The notes under the pieces were generated by a model, which made no database searches, had not been told where the DNA came from, and saw only the letters and a program-made list of their open reading frames with translations. A DNA stretch of 41,530 bases from positions 1 to 41,530 of the forward strand of contig JAFVVO010000036.1 in the NCBI GenBank assembly GCA_017502165.1. The letters are read 5' to 3'. The position numbers and the translations under genes were made by a program. Numbering within the stretch: the stretch's first letter is position 1; each line of letters starts with the position of its first letter. Below are positions 23,441 through 33,036 of the stretch, in pieces. The stretch is from Clostridia bacterium (GTDB lineage: Bacteria > Bacillota > Clostridia > Christensenellales > QALW01).

Positions 23441-24280
23441 CTACTGCATAAAACCCTTAGGGTCATATCCAAATATTTGCACGATTTCAAACTTATCCGA
23501 GTTTTTAATGTCCTGCACGGTTACGATTTTGCCGCCTGTGGAATCAATATCAATTCCTGCGTTTTTATATGCGTACCACACCATTGATGCGCATTGAACG
23601 CCGTCGGGGGTTTTATCGGTGTATTTTTTATTAAAAACTCCTGCAAGCACGTTGTATTGCGTGCCTTTAATATTTTTATAGGCGTCTTTTGCGAGATTTT
23701 CGGTAAATTCCTTGTCCGCATCTTTAAGGCGAAGAAGCATAAACGTGGGGTAGGTTTCCCATTCGGAAAGATAATATCTGCCTGCAGGAACGTTAATAAT
23801 AGGCGCTTCAAGGGTATGCAGTTCGTCAAGCACCAGCCCCGCGTGGCCGTGGCGCCAACCGAACGAATGGCTTGACTCCATAATAACCACGTCGCCTGCC
23901 TGAGCGCAGAAAATCGAAAAGCTTCTTTCCATAAAGCCCGCGGAATCCACAAAATATTCCATATTGGTGGTTATAGCCTTGCGCTTACAAACAACGTTTT
24001 TGGGGGCAAAGAAGCTTGCCTGCGCCGAAAGAACGCTTGAAGCAAAGGTTTCCGTTTGCTTTAATTGGTCGATAGCTATTTTGCCGAGCCCCGTCTGAAA
24101 AAAGAAGGTTTTGTAATCCTCTTTGGAATAGCTTTCCTTATTTATAAGGGCGGAAAGGTCTTGTTTTTCGTAATCAGGTGAAAAGTATGCGTTGTTATCC
24201 ACTGTAACAACGCATATAATAGCCGAAACAAAGCAAACCGCCGCCATAATAGCGGAAATAACTGCTAACCTCTTTTTCAT
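23441..24280 (-). CDS. Permuted NlpC/P60-like (YiiX/YycO-type) protein
   Basis: 279 aa. An N-terminal membrane anchor or uncleaved signal (MKKRLAVISAIMAAVCFVSAIICVV) precedes an extracellular domain. The order of catalytic motifs is permuted: a histidine in WRHGHAGLVLD comes first, and the cysteine in QCASMVWYAYKNAGIDI comes later, as in YiiX/YycO-like permuted papain-fold enzymes. These act on amide or ester bonds in envelope molecules; the substrate is unknown. The start codon abuts the aspartate kinase stop without spacing, so it is likely the last gene of that operon. Confidence 0.65.
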   Translation of the reverse strand: MKKRLAVISAIMAAVCFVSAIICVVTVDNNAYFSPDYEKQDLSALINKESYSKEDYKTFFFQTGLGKIAIDQLKQTETFASSVLSAQASFFAPKNVVCKRKAITTNMEYFVDSAGFMERSFSIFCAQAGDVVIMESSHSFGWRHGHAGLVLDELHTLEAPIINVPAGRYYLSEWETYPTFMLLRLKDADKEFTENLAKDAYKNIKGTQYNVLAGVFNKKYTDKTPDGVQCASMVWYAYKNAGIDIDSTGGKIVTVQDIKNSDKFEIVQIFGYDPKGFMQ

Positions 24281-25597
24281 TTAGTTTTTGAATGTATCGT
24301 GGATAACACGAATGCTCTTTTCAAGATTTTCTTCGTCAACACCGATAATAATGCTGATTTCACTTGAACCCTGGTCAATGGTGCGGATATTGATTTTTTC
24401 TTTACCTAAAGCGGTGAAGATTTTACCTGCAGTACCTGCGCTCTTTGCCATACGGTGACCAACTACCGCTAAAAGTGCAAGGTTGGGAACGTATTCCAAG
24501 GAATCAGGCTCCAGCTCATCCTGAATGGCGGAAAGCACGCTGTCGAGCTTGCCTTCAATAGCCTTAACGCTGATAACGGCGGTCATAGTGTCAACACCGC
24601 TGGGAAGATGCTCAAACAAAATGTTGTTGCGCTCGAAAATTTCAAGGAAGCGTCTGCCGATACCAAGCTTACTGTTCATCATACTCTTTTCAATGGTAAT
24701 GGCGCAATATCCGGGGTGACCTGCAACACCGGTGATAGTCATATCTGACTTATAGTTGTCAGCCAGCTTGCTGACAATCATAGTGCCGTCGTCTTCGGGC
24801 TTGTTGGTGTTACGGATATTGATTGGAATGCCGCTTTGTGCAACGGGGAAAACTGCGTCCTGATGCAATACTGCGGCGCCCATATATGAAAGCTCGCGTA
24901 ATTCCTTATAAGTAATGTACTTAATGGTTTCGGGATTATCAACTATTCTGGGGTCGGCGGCTAAGAAGCCTGAAACGTCGGTCCAGTTTTCATAAATATC
25001 CGCCTTTGCGGCGCGGGCAACAAGGGAACCCGTAATATCACTTCCGCCGCGGGAGAAGGTTTTAATGCTGCCGTCGGGCTTGGAGCCGTAGAAGCCGGGA
25101 ATAACTGCTTTGCCGCATTTAGCAAGGCGCTTACCCATAACCGCATTTGTCTTTGCGGCATCAAGCACGCCTTCTTCAGTAAAGAAAATAACCTCTGCCG
25201 CGTCAATAAATTCAAAGCCAAGATATTCCGCAAGCAAAATACCGTTAAGATATTCACCGCGTGATGCGGCATAATCTACGGAAGCACCTGCTTCAAGCTT
25301 TTCCTTAATGCGCATAACCTTTGCGCGAATATCAGCCTTTAAGTTAAGCTCGTTTTTAATTTCCTCATATCTTGCGGCGATCTTCTCTAAAACCTCGCCG
25401 GTATCCTGACCTGCGCAGGCCAAGGCATAGGTTTTATACAGAAGGTCCGTTACCTTATCGTCACCGCTGAAGCGCTTTCCGGGTGCGCTGGGTACAACGA
25501 ATTTACGGTTACTGTCCGCCAAAATAATGTCGGCCACCTTCTTAAATTGACCTGCGTCAGCAAGTGAGCTTCCGCCGAATTTTGTTACTTTTATCAT
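24281..25597 (-). CDS. Aspartate kinase
   Basis: 438 aa. The N-terminal KFGGSSLAD motif, the SRGEYLNG and FSRGGSDITG segments of the amino-acid-kinase fold and two C-terminal ACT domains (ITGVAGHPGYCAITIEKS and LALLAVVGHRMAKSAGTAGKIFTALG) are present. It phosphorylates aspartate, the first step to lysine, threonine and methionine. The ACT pair is the usual feedback site; the inhibitor cannot be read from sequence. Lies 11 bp downstream of the DUF1015 gene and directly upstream of the NlpC/P60-like gene. Confidence 0.95.
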   Translation of the reverse strand: MIKVTKFGGSSLADAGQFKKVADIILADSNRKFVVPSAPGKRFSGDDKVTDLLYKTYALACAGQDTGEVLEKIAARYEEIKNELNLKADIRAKVMRIKEKLEAGASVDYAASRGEYLNGILLAEYLGFEFIDAAEVIFFTEEGVLDAAKTNAVMGKRLAKCGKAVIPGFYGSKPDGSIKTFSRGGSDITGSLVARAAKADIYENWTDVSGFLAADPRIVDNPETIKYITYKELRELSYMGAAVLHQDAVFPVAQSGIPINIRNTNKPEDDGTMIVSKLADNYKSDMTITGVAGHPGYCAITIEKSMMNSKLGIGRRFLEIFERNNILFEHLPSGVDTMTAVISVKAIEGKLDSVLSAIQDELEPDSLEYVPNLALLAVVGHRMAKSAGTAGKIFTALGKEKINIRTIDQGSSEISIIIGVDEENLEKSIRVIHDTFKN

Positions 25598-25608
25598 TTT
25601 GTTTTCTC

Positions 25609-26817
25609 CTACTTTATTTTTCTTGCTTCGAAATAGTATCTTTTATCAATGCCCATTCCCATTGAGAAGGTCTTTCTGGGAAGAGCTCCGTTTTTTAGAA
25701 CTGCAGGGAATAACTCGGACTTATCAAGCCCTGAAATTAAAATACCTATTCCCTTTTTATCCGTCACGTTTTTGCGCACCTGCTCAGGCTCGTGAATGTA
25801 ATCAACCTCACCGCCAAAGGATGCAAGGTGCTTATCTATTATATTCTGTATTGAGCCAACCGTCAAGCAATGAGTGGGTAAAATTGAAAATTCTTTTTCG
25901 CCCTTGCCCGTTATTACGGTGATTTTTTGACCGTCGGGGGACGAATTTTCTTCCAAAGCCTTCAAAAACGCATCTTCGTCAACGTTGTAAAGTATGCGGT
26001 GAATAGGCTCAAACTCCAAGGCTTCGGAATGAAGATTGACTACCTCGCAAAGCGCAAATCGGGCAGGGTGCTTAAGCTTTTCTTCTTCAGAAAGAGTTTC
26101 CTTAACTGTCTCCCAGCACTTTTTGGCTGTTGCAAGAGAATGGTTGCCGTCACCAACCGCAAAGCAAATAACGTTATCGTCTGTTCCGCAAGCAACTGAG
26201 GCAAACTGCGATAAAACCCTTTCCTTTGCCGAATCGGTTAAGGCGTAGCCCTTAAGCCTTCCGCCGCGCATCATTAAATCCGTTTCGTAAAGAGGAACCA
26301 TATCCTTTTCCTCAAGAGCTTCGATAATCTGTTTTTTCTCGTCATTAATCAAAAGCATTATGTGGGGAAGCTCCAAGGGTGCGTTTTTACGAATGGCAAC
26401 TCTTGGGGGAAGACGGTCCTCAATGGTGCCCTCGGTGGGACGAACTGCAGATCGGGTTCCCTTATAATATTCGTACTGCTCTAAGTCAACCGCAAGCACA
26501 AGTCCTTTGCGGATTTTTCCGTTATCAAGGGTGCGCTGAACAAAAATAATCGCATCCTCAATTTCCCTGAAAACGCCCTTTGCAAGATAGTCTTCCATAT
26601 TTGCATTTATCCTTGCAATACGCTCCGAATTATCCTTGCTTAAATAGATTTCGGGAAAGGTAATGTGATAAGTTGATGGCTTATCCTTTGTTATTTTCTC
26701 AACCTCCTGCCAATATTTTTCGTCACCTGTAAACTGGTCGCAGGCAACGCAGGAATAGGCAAAAAGGTCAACTTTTTCGTTGGGCAACAATATATTGCAA
26801 GGTTTTACTGCGTTCAT
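25609..26817 (-). CDS. DUF1015 (COG4198) family protein
   Basis: 402 aa from the ATG at 26817, which has GGAG about 9 nt upstream and forms an ATGA overlap with the stop of the previous gene; the frame stays open to 26850 but that start is less likely. The N-terminal YSCVACDQFTGDEKYW, and FAVGDGNHSLATAKKCWE with the conserved GDGNHS, mark the DUF1015 family. The family is widespread, cytosolic and without an established function. Confidence 0.85.
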   Translation of the reverse strand: MNAVKPCNILLPNEKVDLFAYSCVACDQFTGDEKYWQEVEKITKDKPSTYHITFPEIYLSKDNSERIARINANMEDYLAKGVFREIEDAIIFVQRTLDNGKIRKGLVLAVDLEQYEYYKGTRSAVRPTEGTIEDRLPPRVAIRKNAPLELPHIMLLINDEKKQIIEALEEKDMVPLYETDLMMRGGRLKGYALTDSAKERVLSQFASVACGTDDNVICFAVGDGNHSLATAKKCWETVKETLSEEEKLKHPARFALCEVVNLHSEALEFEPIHRILYNVDEDAFLKALEENSSPDGQKITVITGKGEKEFSILPTHCLTVGSIQNIIDKHLASFGGEVDYIHEPEQVRKNVTDKKGIGILISGLDKSELFPAVLKNGALPRKTFSMGMGIDKRYYFEARKIK

Positions 26818-28076
26818 AATTCTTCTCCATTCATATCTTGTATTGCGCAAAGCATTGCGGCCTTTACCTGATGGTAAACTATTCCGCCCTGCATATAAAA
26901 CATATAAGGCTCGCGCATGGGTGCGTCACCGCTGAATTCAATGGACGCTCCCTGCACAAAGGTGCCCGCCGCCATAATAACCTCGTCGGTGTAGCCCGGC
27001 ATTGCCCAAGGCTCAGGAAGCGCAAAGGAATCAACGGGCGAAACTCTTTGTATCCACTGGCAAAGCTGAATAAGCCTTTCCCTCTCGTGCATACAAACCG
27101 ACTGAATTATACAACCTCGCTCTTCGTCAAACTTAGGTGACGGAGCATAGCCAAACTCTTCAAGAATTTTTGCCGAGAAGATTGCTCCCTTAAGGGCCTG
27201 CGCAACAGTTTGAGGCGCAAGGAAAATTCCTAAATAAAAGGGCAGATAGCCTGCGGCATAGGAGCCAACCTCTCCTCCGATACCGGGGGCGGTCATTCTA
27301 TAGGAAATTCTCTCAATTAACTCTTTCTTACCTGCCAAATACGCTCCCGTAGGGGCAATTCCGCCGCCTGCATTTTTAATTAAAGAGCCAACGATTACGT
27401 CTGCCCCTGCTTCAAGGGGTTCACGGTCTTCAACAAATTCACCGTAGCAGTTATCAACGAAAATAATTGCCGTGTCGTTTACAGAACGGATAATTTTGCA
27501 AGCCTTTTCAATATCCTTAATTAAAAGGCTGGGTCTGTCCTGATAGCCTCGAGAGCGCTGAAGCATTATTAAGTCTTTGCCCTTTGCCTTTTCTTTAAGT
27601 GCAGAAAAATCAATGTGTTTATCTTTAAGGGGAAGCTCTTCATATTCCGCTCCCATATCACAAAGGGAGCCTTCAACGAATTCCTTGTGACCGATAATGC
27701 CTTCCAAGGTGTCATATGGGGCGCCGGATGCAGACAAAATTTTTGTACCTTTCCTTGTTAACCCCTGCAAGCCGAGGGCAAGGGCGTGAGTTCCCGATGC
27801 GATTGCAGGACGCACGATTGCCGCCTCCGCCTTGAAAATTCGGGCGAACAGTTTTTCTAATTTATCTCTGCCCAAATCGTCATATCCGTAGCCGTAGCTT
27901 GCGGCGAAGTGGGCAGGGGCAATTTCTTCCTTGCGGAAGCAATCAAGGACCCAAAGCTGATTTTCCTGCTGAATTTTCTCTATGCGCTGAAAATACGGCA
28001 TGCATTTTGCTTCAATTTCCTCACCTATTGCTTCAAGCTTCGGTGAAATTCCGTAGTTTTGTTGTAAAATGCTCAT
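26814..28076 (-). CDS. Methionine gamma-lyase family / aluminium-resistance-type PLP enzyme
   Basis: 420 aa. Fold-type I PLP enzyme with the Schiff-base lysine in DVIVGSLIKNAGGGIAPTG, aspartate in IIFVDNCYGEF, and the family's FAASYGYGYDD and PGIGGEVG motifs. The PF06838 family is annotated methionine gamma-lyase or aluminium-resistance protein; the real substrate is uncertain. Stop and next start overlap by 4 bp (ATGA). In the aro-lysC operon. Confidence 0.85.
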   Translation of the reverse strand: MSILQQNYGISPKLEAIGEEIEAKCMPYFQRIEKIQQENQLWVLDCFRKEEIAPAHFAASYGYGYDDLGRDKLEKLFARIFKAEAAIVRPAIASGTHALALGLQGLTRKGTKILSASGAPYDTLEGIIGHKEFVEGSLCDMGAEYEELPLKDKHIDFSALKEKAKGKDLIMLQRSRGYQDRPSLLIKDIEKACKIIRSVNDTAIIFVDNCYGEFVEDREPLEAGADVIVGSLIKNAGGGIAPTGAYLAGKKELIERISYRMTAPGIGGEVGSYAAGYLPFYLGIFLAPQTVAQALKGAIFSAKILEEFGYAPSPKFDEERGCIIQSVCMHERERLIQLCQWIQRVSPVDSFALPEPWAMPGYTDEVIMAAGTFVQGASIEFSGDAPMREPYMFYMQGGIVYHQVKAAMLCAIQDMNGEEL

Positions 28077-28084
28077 TTTATCTC

Positions 28085-28513
28085 CTATTTGTTTTCAAGT
28101 AAATAATCTATGGCTTCCAAATACCCCTGAAAGCCCTTGCCCGTAATCGTTTTTTGGCAGGCAGAACGGATAAAGGAAACCTGACGGAAATCCTCTCTCT
28201 TGGTTACGTCGGAAATATGTACCTCTACCATAGGCAAGGAAACCGCCTTAGCCGCATCTAAAATAGCAACGCTTGTGTGAGTATATGCGGCAGGATTGAT
28301 AACTATTGCATCAAAGGAATTTCTCGCTTTTTGAATAAACGTAACGAGTTTTCCCTCGCAGTTAGTCTGTTTAATTGTAATAGAGACGTTTTTCTTTTTT
28401 GCGTGGTCCTTTATCATTTTGCAAAGGTCTGCATAAGTGTTTTTGCCGTAAACGTCAGGCTCGCGAACACCAAGCATATTAAGATTCGGACCGTTAAGAA
28501 CTAATATTTTCAT
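28085..28513 (-). CDS. aroQ: Type II 3-dehydroquinate dehydratase
   Basis: 142 aa, normal length. LVLNGPNLNMLGVREPDVYG includes the catalytic Tyr and the lid; INPAAYTHTSVAILDA and EVHISDV... complete the active site. Third step of the shikimate pathway: dehydroquinate to dehydroshikimate. Its start overlaps the aroC stop by 4 bp (ATGA), so the two are translationally coupled. Confidence 0.95.
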   Translation of the reverse strand: MKILVLNGPNLNMLGVREPDVYGKNTYADLCKMIKDHAKKKNVSITIKQTNCEGKLVTFIQKARNSFDAIVINPAAYTHTSVAILDAAKAVSLPMVEVHISDVTKREDFRQVSFIRSACQKTITGKGFQGYLEAIDYLLENK

Positions 28514-29562
28514 TTTTCCTCCATTAAATCGAGAACGGCTATTGCGGCGGCTGAAATAACCGGTGCAACCGCCCGCTGTACTATGCAGGGATCGTGTCTT
28601 CCCTTAATTGAAAGCTCCACGTTTTCTTTTGTTTTAAGGTCAACTGACTTTTGCGGAACGAAAATTGACGGGGTAGGCTTAAACGCTACCTTGAAAATCA
28701 GCGGCATACCGTTGCTCATTCCCCCTAAAATTCCGCCGCAGTTGTTGGTAAGAGTCTGCACCTTGCCGTTATCAAAAATAAATTCGTCGTTATTTTCGCT
28801 TCCCAGCACCTTGGTGCTTTCAAAGCCTAAGCCGAACTCAATTCCCTTAACTGCAGGAATGGCAAAAACGCTTGATGCGATTGCTCCGTCAAGTCCGTCG
28901 TAAAGAGCGTCGCCAACGCCCACGGGCAAGCCGACGATTTTACATTCGATTTCTCCGCCGACAGAATTTCCATTTTCTTTTGCCGAGAGAATTTCCTGCT
29001 TCATTTTTTCTCCCTTTTCGTCGTTAATGACGGGAAAGGGCTTTTTATGTATTCCGCTAACTGAATTTGAAAGCCAATCAAAGCTATCGTCTTCTACCCC
29101 ATGAATAGACGCAACGTGAGCGTCAATCTCAATTCCGCGGGAAGATAAAATCTGCTTGGCTATTCCCCCTAAAATGCACATTGGCGCAGTTAATCTGCCC
29201 GAATATCTTCCGCCCCCTGTAGAAATGCGGCCGTACTTAACAAAGCAGGGATAATCTGCGTGGGCAGGGCGGGGAACGGTTTTTTCATAATCCTGTGAGC
29301 GCGTATTAGTGTTTTTTATTATTGCCTTAAAGGTTGCACCGTCAAGCACGCCGTTTTCATCCATTCCCGAGATAATTTCAAAGTTATCCTCTTCCTTTCG
29401 GGGAGTTGAAAACTCGTTCTGTCCCGGAGCGCGAAGTCGGCAAAAGGCGCGCAATTCCTCTAAATCAATTTTTACTCCATTGGGAAGATTTTTGGCAACA
29501 ACGCCGATTTGTTCCCCGTGGGATTCACCGAAAATGTCAACAGTAACGTTTTTACCGAACAT
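28510..29562 (-). CDS. aroC: Chorismate synthase
   Basis: 350 aa. FGESHGEQIGVV at the N-terminus, RPAHADYPCFVKYG, GGGRYSGRLTAP and RHDPCIVQRAVAP at the C-terminus are family signatures. Uses FMNH2 to turn EPSP into chorismate, precursor of aromatic amino acids, folate and prephenate. Four bp downstream of the TrhP-like gene. Full length. Confidence 0.95.
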   Translation of the reverse strand: MFGKNVTVDIFGESHGEQIGVVAKNLPNGVKIDLEELRAFCRLRAPGQNEFSTPRKEEDNFEIISGMDENGVLDGATFKAIIKNTNTRSQDYEKTVPRPAHADYPCFVKYGRISTGGGRYSGRLTAPMCILGGIAKQILSSRGIEIDAHVASIHGVEDDSFDWLSNSVSGIHKKPFPVINDEKGEKMKQEILSAKENGNSVGGEIECKIVGLPVGVGDALYDGLDGAIASSVFAIPAVKGIEFGLGFESTKVLGSENNDEFIFDNGKVQTLTNNCGGILGGMSNGMPLIFKVAFKPTPSIFVPQKSVDLKTKENVELSIKGRHDPCIVQRAVAPVISAAAIAVLDLMEEK

Positions 29563-29566
29563 TGTT

Positions 29567-30757
29567 CTACCTCTTTCTTAAAATGTCGCCCTCTTCAAGC
29601 TCAAAGGGACAGTCAACGGTAATAATTTCCTGGGGATGAGGCGCGCAATCAACGGTTTCGCCAAGAGAATTTACCATATTTTTAACCTCAAAAGACAAGC
29701 CGATGGATTTAGGCGAAACGATTTCAAGCACGTCACCAACGCAGAAACGATTTCTCTGCTCTAAAGTCAGCCTGCCGTTTTCCCACTTTTTAGCAACGCC
29801 TGCAAACACTTTATCCTGCTTGTATGCCATATCGTCGTCGGGAGTGTATCTTTCCAATTCCCCGAAATAAAATCCGCTTGAATAGGGACGGTGGCTTACG
29901 CAGTCAAGCTCTTGAGAAAGCAGGCTGACGTCAGCCGTTTTATCTATTGCGTGGCGGTACGCGTTAACCACCGTTGCAACGTAATAGGGTGATTTCATTC
30001 TGCCCTCAATCTTAAAGGAGGTTACCCCCGCATCAACAAGCTGATCAATAAAATCAATGCACTTCATATCCCGTGAGGAAAGCAGCGTGGTGCCCTTTTC
30101 ACCCTCTTCAACGGGGAAAAACTCGTTAGGCCTTGTCTGCTCAACAAGATGGTATCTCCAACGGCAAGGCTGTGTGCATTCGCCTCGGTTGCCGCTTCTG
30201 CCCGTTAAATAGGAGCTGATAAAGCACCTGCCTGAAAAGGACATACACATTGCGCCGTGTACAAAGGCCTCAATATCAAGGTCTTGGGGAATATTTTGGG
30301 AAAATTCTTTAATTTCCTCTAATGTCATCTCCCGCGCAAGAACTATTCTGCGGGCGCCCATCTGATAATACACGTTGGCGCAAAATGAATTCTGACAGTT
30401 TGCCTGCGTTGAAACGTGGATTTCAAGGTCGGGTACCTCCTTGCGCAAGCAGGAAATTACGCCTAAATCTGAAACGATTACCGCATCAACGTTTAATTCC
30501 TTTAACTTTTTGCCGTATGCGGCAATTTCCTCAAACTCCCCTTCCTTTGCAAAGGAGTTAACGGTTACGTATATTTTTTTACCAAAGGAATGGACGTAGG
30601 AAACCGCTTCGGCAAGCTTCTCTAAGTCAAATCCCGTAACGCTTGAGCGCAGCTGCATAATCGGTCCGCCCAGATAAACTGCGTCTGCACCGAATTTAAT
30701 AGCGGTTTTCAAGCATTCCATATCGCCTGCAGGGGCTAAAAGCTCAACTTTTCTCAT
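29567..30757 (-). CDS. U32 family protein, TrhP-like
   Basis: 396 aa. The U32 core is clear: EAFVHGAMCMSFSGRCFISSYLTGRSGNRGECTQPCRW holds the conserved Glu and the cysteines that in TrhP-type proteins bind an iron-sulfur cluster, and SFKIEGRMKSPYYVA is typical. C-terminal small beta domain (VGDVLEIVSP). Size and architecture resemble YegQ/TrhP, which in E. coli takes part in prephenate-dependent hydroxylation of U34 in tRNA. Its place 4 bp upstream of aroC, whose product feeds prephenate, fits such a role but does not prove it. Often annotated 'peptidase', which is probably misleading. Confidence 0.85.
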   Translation of the reverse strand: MRKVELLAPAGDMECLKTAIKFGADAVYLGGPIMQLRSSVTGFDLEKLAEAVSYVHSFGKKIYVTVNSFAKEGEFEEIAAYGKKLKELNVDAVIVSDLGVISCLRKEVPDLEIHVSTQANCQNSFCANVYYQMGARRIVLAREMTLEEIKEFSQNIPQDLDIEAFVHGAMCMSFSGRCFISSYLTGRSGNRGECTQPCRWRYHLVEQTRPNEFFPVEEGEKGTTLLSSRDMKCIDFIDQLVDAGVTSFKIEGRMKSPYYVATVVNAYRHAIDKTADVSLLSQELDCVSHRPYSSGFYFGELERYTPDDDMAYKQDKVFAGVAKKWENGRLTLEQRNRFCVGDVLEIVSPKSIGLSFEVKNMVNSLGETVDCAPHPQEIITVDCPFELEEGDILRKR

Positions 30758-30843
30758 ATTTTTTCCTTTCGATTAAAAAGACAATGCCGTTTTGCTGAAA
30801 AATTCACTTTCAATTTCTACTGCCTCGGCAACTGAAAATCTGT

Positions 30844-32874
30844 TTACTGCAAGGTCTTAAAATAAAGGCCTTTAGTTCTTTCAAAGTCGATTTCTCCTCC
30901 GAAAGAGAATAAATCGAATATTTTTTTAACCTGCTTTTGCGTCTCTAAGGTAAAATGCAGCATATAAAAATCTGCGTTTATTTCATTCCTTGAAACAAAC
31001 AGGGGCACCGAATTAAGCAAGGTGGTGTATTTTTTGTCGTTGCAGACAAGGGTAAAGCTTTTACCTATTCTGTCGGTTAAGGTGTTCACTCCCGAGCACC
31101 CCTTGCACCCGTCCTTTGTTTTGGCAGGGCAGGCGCGCATACGCATAAGAGGCAAATAGCCGTAAGCCATTATCCCTTTTTTCTTGCAGGAAATTTCCCG
31201 CAAATTTCCTTTTGAAGTTTCAAAGGAAATAAGCGTTTCTTTAACTCCTAATTTGCGGTACTCGTTTACTGCTTCGGAATTGAGCAAATTAAGTCCCCAA
31301 CCACCTACGGCGTTAAGCCCTAATTTATTTGCCAAATGCACCGCGCCGATATTATCGCAAAGCACGTTTTCAAGACCCATTTGCTTTTTCTCAAGCAAAA
31401 TCGCTTCCTGCTTTTCCTCGTCAAAGGGGAAAATTATGGACGGTATTTCACCGATAACAAGTTCAAATTCAAAGCATTCCTTGGTTATTTTGTTTGCAGG
31501 CACAACCAGCCCAATATTTTTAGGCAAAAGTGCCGCTTGAGCAGGGTTTTCCACCCGAACTAAAATTTCAGGGAATTTTCTTGAAGGAGCCTCAACGTTT
31601 TCCCTCGTCAATGCCTTCTCTATGGGGAAAATTTCGTGTTCCCTCTTTTGCCTGCGAAGTGCGGAAAGCTTCTCAAGCGCTTCTCTGCGCATTTTGTTAA
31701 GACTCGAAAGCGGTACGCTTAAGCCCTTTTCGCAAGCAACGTCTGTTTTGTTTATTTTATATGGCGTTCCGCCGGTTTTGGAAAGCTGTTTTATAACGTC
31801 CTCGGCGGTTGTTTCTCTGTTTATTGCTTTTTCGGGAGCATCACCGCCAACAGTAACAACATTTTTTCCGTCAGAAATGGTAACCAGCACTTGTTCTTCT
31901 GCTTTGATACGGGCAGTTACGTCTATTTTAACTCTGGGATTCTCGTTTTTATAGGTGTTAGCAATATCCTTAAGCACGTCAAACGCGGCAACAACGTCTT
32001 CCTTGTTGCGCCAGCCGAACATTTCAACGGTGCGGTTATCGGCAAAATAACCGTCGGTAAAGCCCGAACGGGAAAAAACTTTCCGTAACGCTTCAATTTG
32101 AGGTTTTCTGCCCTCTAAAACGTCCTTACAGCAGGAAACCGCCATTGCAACGTATTCGGGGCGCTTCATTCTGCCCTCTATTTTAACGGAAGACACTCCC
32201 TTTTCAATTAGCCTTGGCAAATAATTTATCAAGGACATATCCTTAAGGGAAAGGGCGTAGGGACGGGAATTAACGTTAAAATCAAGCCTGCAAGGCTGGG
32301 CGCAAAGACCGCGGTTACCGCTTCTGCCCCCTAAAATGCTCGAAAGATAGCATCCGCCCGAAAGACACATACATTGGGCGCCGTGAACGAACACTTCCAC
32401 TTCCATCTTAGTGCTTGCGCAGATTTTTTCTATTTCCTTTTCGGACAATTCCCGCGCTAAAACAACCCGTGAAAAGCCAAGCTTTTCAAGAGCTTTAACG
32501 CCTGCAACGTTATGCACCGAAAGCTGCGTTGATGCGTGCATCTCCAAATCGGGCACACATTCCCTAACAATTTTTGCTACCGCTAAATCCTGAATAATTA
32601 CTGCGTCAACACCTGCAAGGGCTACTTGCTTAACTGCGTCATAAGCCGCATCAAGCTCATTTTCCTTTACCAAGGTGTTAAGGGCAGCGTGAACGCGAAC
32701 TCCGCGCTCATGGCAATATTCGACCGCCTGACAGAGCTCATCAAAATCAAAGTTTTTCGCGCGTCTTCTGGCATTAAACTGACCAAAGCCAAGATAAACC
32801 GCATCAGCGCCGCTTTGAACTGCGGCAATAAGCTGTTCCTTCGCTCCTGCAGGAGCAAGTATTTCAATATTCAT
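30844..32874 (-). CDS. U32 family protein with DUF3656, RlhA-like
   Basis: 676 aa from the ATG at 32874 (GGAG, 6-nt spacer); the upstream in-frame extension to 32889 is unlikely. U32 core: EVFVHGAQCMCLSGGCYLSSILGGRSGNRGLCAQPCRLDF and SVKIEGRMKRPEYVA. The long C-terminal part corresponds to the collagenase-like DUF3656 region and contains the cysteine-rich RMRACPAKTKDGCKGC, possibly a metal site. RlhA (YdcP) of E. coli, of similar size, hydroxylates C2501 of 23S rRNA. Begins the 32.9 to 23.4 kb leftward run; 86 bp separate it from the next gene. Confidence 0.8.
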   Translation of the reverse strand: MNIEILAPAGAKEQLIAAVQSGADAVYLGFGQFNARRRAKNFDFDELCQAVEYCHERGVRVHAALNTLVKENELDAAYDAVKQVALAGVDAVIIQDLAVAKIVRECVPDLEMHASTQLSVHNVAGVKALEKLGFSRVVLARELSEKEIEKICASTKMEVEVFVHGAQCMCLSGGCYLSSILGGRSGNRGLCAQPCRLDFNVNSRPYALSLKDMSLINYLPRLIEKGVSSVKIEGRMKRPEYVAMAVSCCKDVLEGRKPQIEALRKVFSRSGFTDGYFADNRTVEMFGWRNKEDVVAAFDVLKDIANTYKNENPRVKIDVTARIKAEEQVLVTISDGKNVVTVGGDAPEKAINRETTAEDVIKQLSKTGGTPYKINKTDVACEKGLSVPLSSLNKMRREALEKLSALRRQKREHEIFPIEKALTRENVEAPSRKFPEILVRVENPAQAALLPKNIGLVVPANKITKECFEFELVIGEIPSIIFPFDEEKQEAILLEKKQMGLENVLCDNIGAVHLANKLGLNAVGGWGLNLLNSEAVNEYRKLGVKETLISFETSKGNLREISCKKKGIMAYGYLPLMRMRACPAKTKDGCKGCSGVNTLTDRIGKSFTLVCNDKKYTTLLNSVPLFVSRNEINADFYMLHFTLETQKQVKKIFDLFSFGGEIDFERTKGLYFKTLQ

Positions 32875-33000
32875 TTTTATCTCCCACAAGAAATTATATA
32901 ATACACCAATTTATATTATATCGGTTACGTTGTAAACTACAGTTATTATATCACAATCCCCGCCAAACGCAACGGTTTTCGTGTTCAAAAATAAAAAACG

Positions 33001-33025
33001 CCCGAGAAAGCAGTTGTTTCTCGGG
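33001..33025 (-). terminator. Intrinsic terminator of the cohesin-protein gene
   Basis: CCCGAGAAA / TTTCTCGGG stem, 11 bp past the stop at 33037, with a T-rich stretch (GTTTTTTATTTTT) on the minus strand. Confidence 0.9.
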
Positions 33026-33036
33026 GTTTAGTTTAA

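Noticed and set aside
30766-30843. Open stretch between the two U32 genes with protein-like codons
   Set aside because: About 25 codons without a start codon or ribosome binding site, beginning after an in-frame stop; possibly a remnant, not supportable as a gene.
29567-32874. Collagenase/peptidase function of the U32 proteins
   Set aside because: The conserved Cys set and the gene context point to RNA-hydroxylation-type members; the peptidase name is historical.
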